DNA from: Thermoleophilia bacterium
GTDB taxonomy: Bacteria; Actinomycetota; Thermoleophilia; Gaiellales; Gaiellaceae
Direction of reading: 5' to 3'
Assembly (NCBI GenBank): GCA_025933895.1
Contig: JAICZB010000086.1
Location: 1 to 8,585, forward strand
Length of the DNA stretch: 8,585 nucleotides
Every line of letters begins with the position of its first letter. Within the stretch, counting starts at the first letter, position 1. The position numbers and the translations under genes are program-made. Under the pieces are notes generated by a model. That model made no database searches. It was not told the DNA's origin and was given only the letters and a program-made list of their open reading frames with translations. Positions 5,118-8,585 of this stretch are shown here, in pieces.

Positions 5118-7198
5118 GCTTCGGCGCTCCCGAGCCCGAGGCGCAGTCGCGCGTCGTCGACGTGGTAGAACGCCTGCTGCGCGACGGCGAGCCGTTTGCG
5201 CAGGAAGCGCGCGCGCTCGAGATCCTCCGCCGGTGTCATGTCGAGCGCCTCCTTGTACAGAGTCGCGGCAAGCTGCTTCGCCCACCCGCGCTCGGCCTCC
5301 TCGGCCGCCGCGACGAAATGCTTGACGGCGTGATCCAGCTCGCCTGCTCCGCGCCAGTGACGCGCGAGGGCTGCGCCGGCCTCGCCGACCTCCGGCGTCG
5401 ACTGCTCGATGAACTCGGCGATGTGGCGGTGACCTTCGCGCCGGCGGGCGCGTGGCTGGAGGTCGTACGCCACGTCGCGGATGAGGACGTGCTTGAACGC
5501 CCACTGCTCCTCTCCCTCGATGCGCGAGACCGCGTCGCGCCGCACCAGGTCGCGGCGCTCGAGTGCCGCGAGCGCGTCGGTGAGGCAGGTGGGATCGTGC
5601 GAGATCCGCTCCAGTGCGCCGCGCCAGAAGATCCGGCCGACGATCGAGGCGTTGAGGATGACGTCGCGCTCCTCGTTCGGCAGCGCGTCGAGGCGGGCCG
5701 CCACGAGGCCGCGGATCGTCGTGGGAAGGCTGTCCTCCTCCTCCGGCCCGCGTTCGCTCAACACGGCGGCGAGCTGCTCGATGAAGAGCGGATTGCCCTC
5801 GGCCGCCTTCGCGACCTGGGCCGCCTTGGCGTCGGCGCCGAGGAGATGGAGCGCAAGCTGCGCAGCGTCCGAGCCGTCCAGGGGCTCGAGGGGAAGCGCC
5901 TGATAGGCGAGGAGGCCACCGCCCCACGCGGGCCGCGCGTCGAGCAGCTCCGGCCGCGCGAGCGTCAGGAGCAGCACCGGCAGGTCCTGCAGTCGCGCGG
6001 CGAGAAGCTCGATCAGATCGAGGAGTGCGCCGTCGGCCCAGTGGATGTCCTCGAAGACGAACGTGGTCGCCTCCTCGCGCGAGCCGGCCTCGATGAACAC
6101 GCGGACCGACTGGAAGAGGCTGTCGCGGTCCGGGGCGGTGGCCTCGGTCTCGAAGCCGAGGAGGATCGCGAGGTGCCCGGCGACCACGACCGCTTCGTCC
6201 TTGCCCACGAGCCGTTCCACGAGGGCGCGCAGCTTGTCCGTGGCGACGTCGACGTCGTCGCTGTCGTAGATGTCCGCGAGCTCCTTCAGCTGCATCGCGA
6301 AGGCGCTGTACGCGCTGCGTTCGCGATACGGCAGGCAGCGGCCACGCACCACGCGACCGCCCCGGGACGCGATCCGCTCCGTGAACTCGGCGGCGAGTCG
6401 CGACTTGCCGACGCCGGGCGGGCCCAGGACGGTGATGAGATGGGGGCGGCGCTCGAGCTCGACCCGCTCCCAGGTCGAGTCGAGTACGCCGACCTCCCGG
6501 CTGCGGCCGACGAAGGGCGTGCTGGATAGATCGCGGACGCCTGCCGCCGACGCCGGCGCAACGGCGCGCCAGGTGGCGAGCGGTGCGGACTTCCCCTTGG
6601 CGGTCACCGCCGCGAGCGGCTCGTACTCGATCGCGCTCCGCGTGGCCCGGTATGTCTCCTGGCCCACGACGATCTCGCCGACGGGGGCGTGCTGCTGCAG
6701 GCGCGAGGCCGTGTTGACGACGTCGCCGGCGACCATCGCCTCGCCGAGCGCCGGTCGTGCCGAGAGCGTCACGACGGCCTCGCCCGTGTTCACCGCCCCA
6801 CGGATCCGTAGCTCGAGCTCGGGCTGCTCGGCGTTCAGCGACGCAACCGCGTCGCGGACGGCAAGCGCCGCCCGGACCGCCCGCTCGGGATCGTCTCCGT
6901 GGGCTGTCGGAGCGCCGAAGACGGCCATGACCGCATCGCCGACGAACTTCTCCACGACGCCGCCGAAGGACTCGAGCTCGTCGCGCACCGTCCCGTGGTA
7001 CGGGGTGAGGATCGCGCGCACGTCCTCAGGATCGAGCTGCTCGGAGCGCGACGTGAAGCCGACGAGGTCGACGAAGACGATGCTGACGATTCGCCGCTCC
7101 TCGCGGCGTGGAGTGTCGGCCTCGAGCGCGGCTCCGCAGGCGAGGCAGAAACGAGCGATGTCGGGATTGTCCTGGCCGCAGGCGCCGCAGGTCGGCAT
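5114..7198 (-). CDS. Zinc-ribbon / class III adenylate-guanylate cyclase / AAA-type ATPase fusion
   Basis: A 694-residue multidomain signalling protein. Residues 4-21 form a zinc ribbon (CGAC and CLAC pairs). The class III cyclase domain is at about 36-212, with metal-binding Asp44 (VFVDLVGFT) and Asp88 (FVGDAVMAVFG), Lys84, and the transition-state pair Asn162/Arg166 (GDVVNTASRL). The position that carries the base-specifying Asp in canonical mycobacterial enzymes is Met155, so whether it makes cAMP or cGMP is open. An AAA/STAND-like ATPase follows: Walker A GPPGVGKS (259-266) and Walker B FVFEDIHWAD (380-389). The alpha-helical C-terminus (about 500-694) looks TPR-like but is shorter than in ~1000-residue relatives. 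ATG 7198 gives the standard zinc-ribbon N-terminus; ATG 7228 is an alternative, and longer starts run antisense to the lipoprotein gene. No membrane segment is seen. The gene is divergent from the lipoprotein. Confidence 0.92.
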   Translation of the reverse strand: MPTCGACGQDNPDIARFCLACGAALEADTPRREERRIVSIVFVDLVGFTSRSEQLDPEDVRAILTPYHGTVRDELESFGGVVEKFVGDAVMAVFGAPTAHGDDPERAVRAALAVRDAVASLNAEQPELELRIRGAVNTGEAVVTLSARPALGEAMVAGDVVNTASRLQQHAPVGEIVVGQETYRATRSAIEYEPLAAVTAKGKSAPLATWRAVAPASAAGVRDLSSTPFVGRSREVGVLDSTWERVELERRPHLITVLGPPGVGKSRLAAEFTERIASRGGRVVRGRCLPYRERSAYSAFAMQLKELADIYDSDDVDVATDKLRALVERLVGKDEAVVVAGHLAILLGFETEATAPDRDSLFQSVRVFIEAGSREEATTFVFEDIHWADGALLDLIELLAARLQDLPVLLLTLARPELLDARPAWGGGLLAYQALPLEPLDGSDAAQLALHLLGADAKAAQVAKAAEGNPLFIEQLAAVLSERGPEEEDSLPTTIRGLVAARLDALPNEERDVILNASIVGRIFWRGALERISHDPTCLTDALAALERRDLVRRDAVSRIEGEEQWAFKHVLIRDVAYDLQPRARRREGHRHIAEFIEQSTPEVGEAGAALARHWRGAGELDHAVKHFVAAAEEAERGWAKQLAATLYKEALDMTPAEDLERARFLRKRLAVAQQAFYHVDDARLRLGLGSAEA

Positions 7199-7221
7199 TA
7201 CCGCATCGTGGCAGCGTTCCG

Positions 7222-7234
7222 GTTGCATAGCAAC
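7222..7234. promoter_or_regulatory. Short inverted repeat in the cyclase/lipoprotein divergent region
   Basis: GTTGC-ATA-GCAAC is a 5-bp perfect inverted repeat with a 3-nt centre, in the 103-bp gap (7199-7301). It overlaps the alternative cyclase ATG at 7228-7226. It could be an operator for either gene, or chance. I find no TANNNT hexamer on either strand near the expected positions; a TTGACG hexamer at 7262-7267 resembles a -35 for the lipoprotein but has no matching -10. Confidence 0.25.
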
Positions 7235-7285
7235 GGGTTCGGCCCTTCGGTCGTTTTCGGATTGACGCGGGACACGCCCACGACC

Positions 7286-7294
7286 GAGGGAGAG
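7286..7294 (+). promoter_or_regulatory. Shine-Dalgarno of the lipoprotein gene
   Basis: GAGGGAGAG contains AGGGAG/GGAG with about 9 nt to ATG 7302. It fixes this start and contrasts with the leaderless genes elsewhere in the window. Confidence 0.6.
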
Positions 7295-7301
7295 ATTCAC
7301 C

Positions 7302-7745
7302 ATGAATAGAGCCATCCTCAGTGTCGGCGCGCTCCTGGCGGTCGCGGTTGCGCTCGCCGGCTGCGGCGGCAGCGGAAGCGCGAACGGCACGACCGGCGTG
7401 GCCGGCGCGCATCGCGGCATGGGCTCCGGGAACTTCCGCGCGAGCGTCCACGGGTTCGAGGCGAAGCTCCAGACGAGCGTCCACGCCTTCCAGAGTGGGA
7501 ACCTGACGAAGGCGATCGCCTCGGGCGGCCCGCTGCTGAACGACTGCATGGGCGTGGTGGACAGAAAGATCGCCCCGCACGCCTCGACGCCGAATCGCAA
7601 GCAGGCGCTCGCGCATCTCCGCACCGCGTGCGGCGCCATGACACAGGCGGCCAACGCCGGTTCCACCGGCAACCTGGCTAAGGCGAAGCAGTTCGCGCGC
7701 AGCGCGCTCGCGCAGGCGCGGATCGCCGCCCGCCTGTCCCGCTGA
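7302..7745 (+). CDS. Small putative lipoprotein of unknown function
   Basis: A 147-residue protein I cannot assign to a named family. Residues 1-20 are a lipoprotein signal peptide: Arg3, then a hydrophobic Leu/Ala/Val core, then lipobox LAGC with the lipidated Cys21. A Gly/Ser/Thr-rich linker (22-45) follows. The mature domain (about 46-147) is predicted mostly alpha-helical, with Ala-rich amphipathic stretches (residues 46-66, 105-117, 126-145), and has two cysteines (NDCMG and TACGAM) that could pair. The pattern of helices ending in GNLTKA and GNLAKA suggests an internal two-fold repeat. It is probably anchored on the outer face of the membrane. It is transcribed divergently from the cyclase, and its transcript ends at the hairpin at 7759-7789. 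Confidence 0.85.
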   Translation: MNRAILSVGALLAVAVALAGCGGSGSANGTTGVAGAHRGMGSGNFRASVHGFEAKLQTSVHAFQSGNLTKAIASGGPLLNDCMGVVDRKIAPHASTPNRKQALAHLRTACGAMTQAANAGSTGNLAKAKQFARSALAQARIAARLSR

Positions 7746-7758
7746 GCCTCTGCTGAAC

Positions 7759-7789
7759 GCTGAGGGCTCTGCCTGGTGGAGCCCTCAGC
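7759..7789. terminator. Bidirectional rho-independent-type hairpin between convergent genes
   Basis: GCTGAGGGCTC (7759-7769) and GAGCCCTCAGC (7779-7789) are perfect 11-bp arms around a 9-nt loop, lying between the lipoprotein stop (7743-7745) and the PASTA-protein stop (7787-7785), which is inside the right arm. The downstream T content is only modest (TCTTGCT rightward, GTTCAG leftward), typical for high-G+C terminators without a long U-run. Confidence 0.8.
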
Positions 7790-8585
7790 TCTTGCTCACG
7801 ACGAGCCGGATCTTCGTGTGCTGCTCGACGCGCTTGCCGTGCCTCGGCTTCTGGGCGACGACCCGCCCGCTCTTCGCCGAGGACGCGACCATCGCGACCT
7901 TGCCCACGGAGCAGAACGCCTTCCTGATCGCGAGCTTCGACGCCGCGAGGGTCTTCCCGACGAGATCGGGCACGACGCACGGCCGCAGGACGAACTTCGC
8001 CTTGACCGCGGCGTCGGCCTTCGCGGTGAGCTTGCAGCTGTGAGCGCCTTTGCAGGCGCCCGACCAGCCGGCGAACTTCGAGCCCTTGGCGGCCTTCGCC
8101 TTCAGCGTGACGGAGGTTCCGTAGCCGTAGGCGTGCCTGCAGGCCTTGCCGCAGGAGATCCCGCCGGGCGAGCTCGTCACCTTGCCCTTGCCTTTGCCGG
8201 CCTTCGAGACGGCGACCGTGTTCCGGAACGCGGCAGCCGCCGTCTGCACGAGCGAGGCGACACCGGCGGCGTGGTAGTCCTGCACGTACGCGAAACGGAA
8301 GCGCGTCGATGCTCCGGCCGGCACCGTGCCCGTCTGCTGGAGCGTGAAGTCGCTTCCGACGGTGGAGACCGACGGGAACGCCGCGCGGGTCGCCGGCCGG
8401 TCGTAGACCAGCGCGCCCTGGCCGGTGGACGTGTCGCCGTCGGTCGCGCCGTGCATCCGGATCAGGATCGCGCCGGGCGCGGCGGCGGGCAGCGCGAGGA
8501 CATCGCCGCCGAGGTGCGTGGAATACCCGCTGTGGCCGGGGAACGCGTATTCGATCTGGGTGGCGTCGCCCCCGCCGCCGTGGAA
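7785..8585 (-). CDS. Secreted/surface protein with InlB-like repeat and C-terminal PASTA domain (5' end outside window)
   Basis: The frame is open to the window edge; 266 C-terminal residues are visible and the start is not. The first ~120 residues (from FHGGGDATQIEYAFPG) look like an extracellular beta-rich region that I do not recognise. A Lys/Gly linker (KAGKGKGK) leads into a divergent InlB B-repeat-like domain with the order SSPGGISCGKAC, YGTSVTLKAKA, KFAGWSGACKG, SCKLTAKADAAVKAKF. Four Cys are probably disulfide-bonded, which argues for a location outside the cytoplasm. The last ~64 residues are a PASTA domain (VPDLVGKTLAASKLAIRKAF ... VVAQKPRHGKRV ... IRLVVSKS) with an extra Cys pair. 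PASTA domains bind peptidoglycan or act as spacers; here no kinase domain is visible. The protein is probably cell-wall associated. Its stop overlaps the shared terminator. Confidence 0.86.
   Translation of the reverse strand, partial: FHGGGGDATQIEYAFPGHSGYSTHLGGDVLALPAAAPGAILIRMHGATDGDTSTGQGALVYDRPATRAAFPSVSTVGSDFTLQQTGTVPAGASTRFRFAYVQDYHAAGVASLVQTAAAAFRNTVAVSKAGKGKGKVTSSPGGISCGKACRHAYGYGTSVTLKAKAAKGSKFAGWSGACKGAHSCKLTAKADAAVKAKFVLRPCVVPDLVGKTLAASKLAIRKAFCSVGKVAMVASSAKSGRVVAQKPRHGKRVEQHTKIRLVVSKS

Noticed and set aside
4794..5927. 377-codon open frame (-) overlapping the cyclase 3' half and nickel-binding gene
   Set aside because: Out of frame with the cyclase and highly Arg/Gly/Pro-rich, so a shadow.
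4934..6529. 531-codon open frame (+) opposite the cyclase gene
   Set aside because: Antisense to a gene with clear cyclase and Walker motifs; composition is typical of a reverse-strand shadow and it has no promoter or SD.
7199..7672. N-terminal extension of the cyclase to an ATG at 7672
   Set aside because: The extra residues are antisense to the lipoprotein gene, which has a lipobox and SD. The zinc ribbon typical of the family N-terminus begins right after ATG 7198.
1..8585. Search by eye for a mobile element, CRISPR array, tRNA/rRNA gene, toxin-antitoxin pair or defence cluster
   Set aside because: No repeats-spacer pattern, transposase, integrase, tRNA cloverleaf or defence-type gene set was seen. 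The genes are separate housekeeping or envelope units with uniform composition.

Overview
The window is high-G+C DNA (roughly 70% by eye) with tightly packed genes. Many of these start directly at or next to an actinobacterial-type -10 box. The proteins point to a deep-branching actinobacterium, most likely class Thermoleophilia (Gaiellales/Solirubrobacterales type). The clues are a cysteine-containing PASTA domain joined to an InlB-like repeat, an SCO4226-like nickel-binding protein, and a zinc-ribbon/cyclase/ATPase fusion. This placement is an inference from protein style, not a database result. I see no phage, insertion sequence, CRISPR, tRNA or rRNA. It looks like an ordinary chromosomal housekeeping and accessory region.

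Layout: positions 1-477 hold the 3' part of clpP (+), converging on an aldo/keto reductase (501-1469, -). The reductase is divergent from a VOC/glyoxalase-fold protein (1501-1875, +). A class I SAM-dependent methyltransferase (about 1872-2444, +) follows, overlapping the VOC stop, and its 3' end overlaps a converging alpha/beta hydrolase (2426-3145, -). Upstream of the hydrolase on the same strand lies a SpoU/TrmH-family RNA 2'-O-methyltransferase (3169-3981, -). Across a 142-bp divergent control region sits a secreted N-acetylmuramoyl-L-alanine amidase/PGRP-fold protein (4124-4816, +), followed by a small SCO4226-like nickel-binding protein (4827-5117, +). That gene converges on a 694-residue zinc-ribbon + class III nucleotide cyclase + AAA-type ATPase protein (5114-7198, -), and the two stop codons share one CTAG. 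Divergent to the cyclase is a small lipoprotein gene (7302-7745, +). It ends at a strong bidirectional hairpin terminator shared with a partial secreted InlB-repeat/PASTA protein (7785-8585, -, continuing past the window).

The most informative signal is in the promoters rather than the proteins. Four genes plus one mirror partner (AKR, VOC, hydrolase, amidase, nickel-binding protein) have a TANNNT hexamer ending exactly 7 or 8 nt before an ATG/GTG and no Shine-Dalgarno sequence, which predicts leaderless mRNAs. The AKR/VOC pair is the cleanest case: two identical TAGCGT boxes form a 7-bp inverted repeat exactly centred between the two start codons. By contrast, the RNA methyltransferase (TTG start) and the lipoprotein have clear Shine-Dalgarno sequences, and the methyltransferase has a predicted structured leader. 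I did not find convincing evidence of a new multi-gene system. The genes look like separate small transcription units rather than one pathway.
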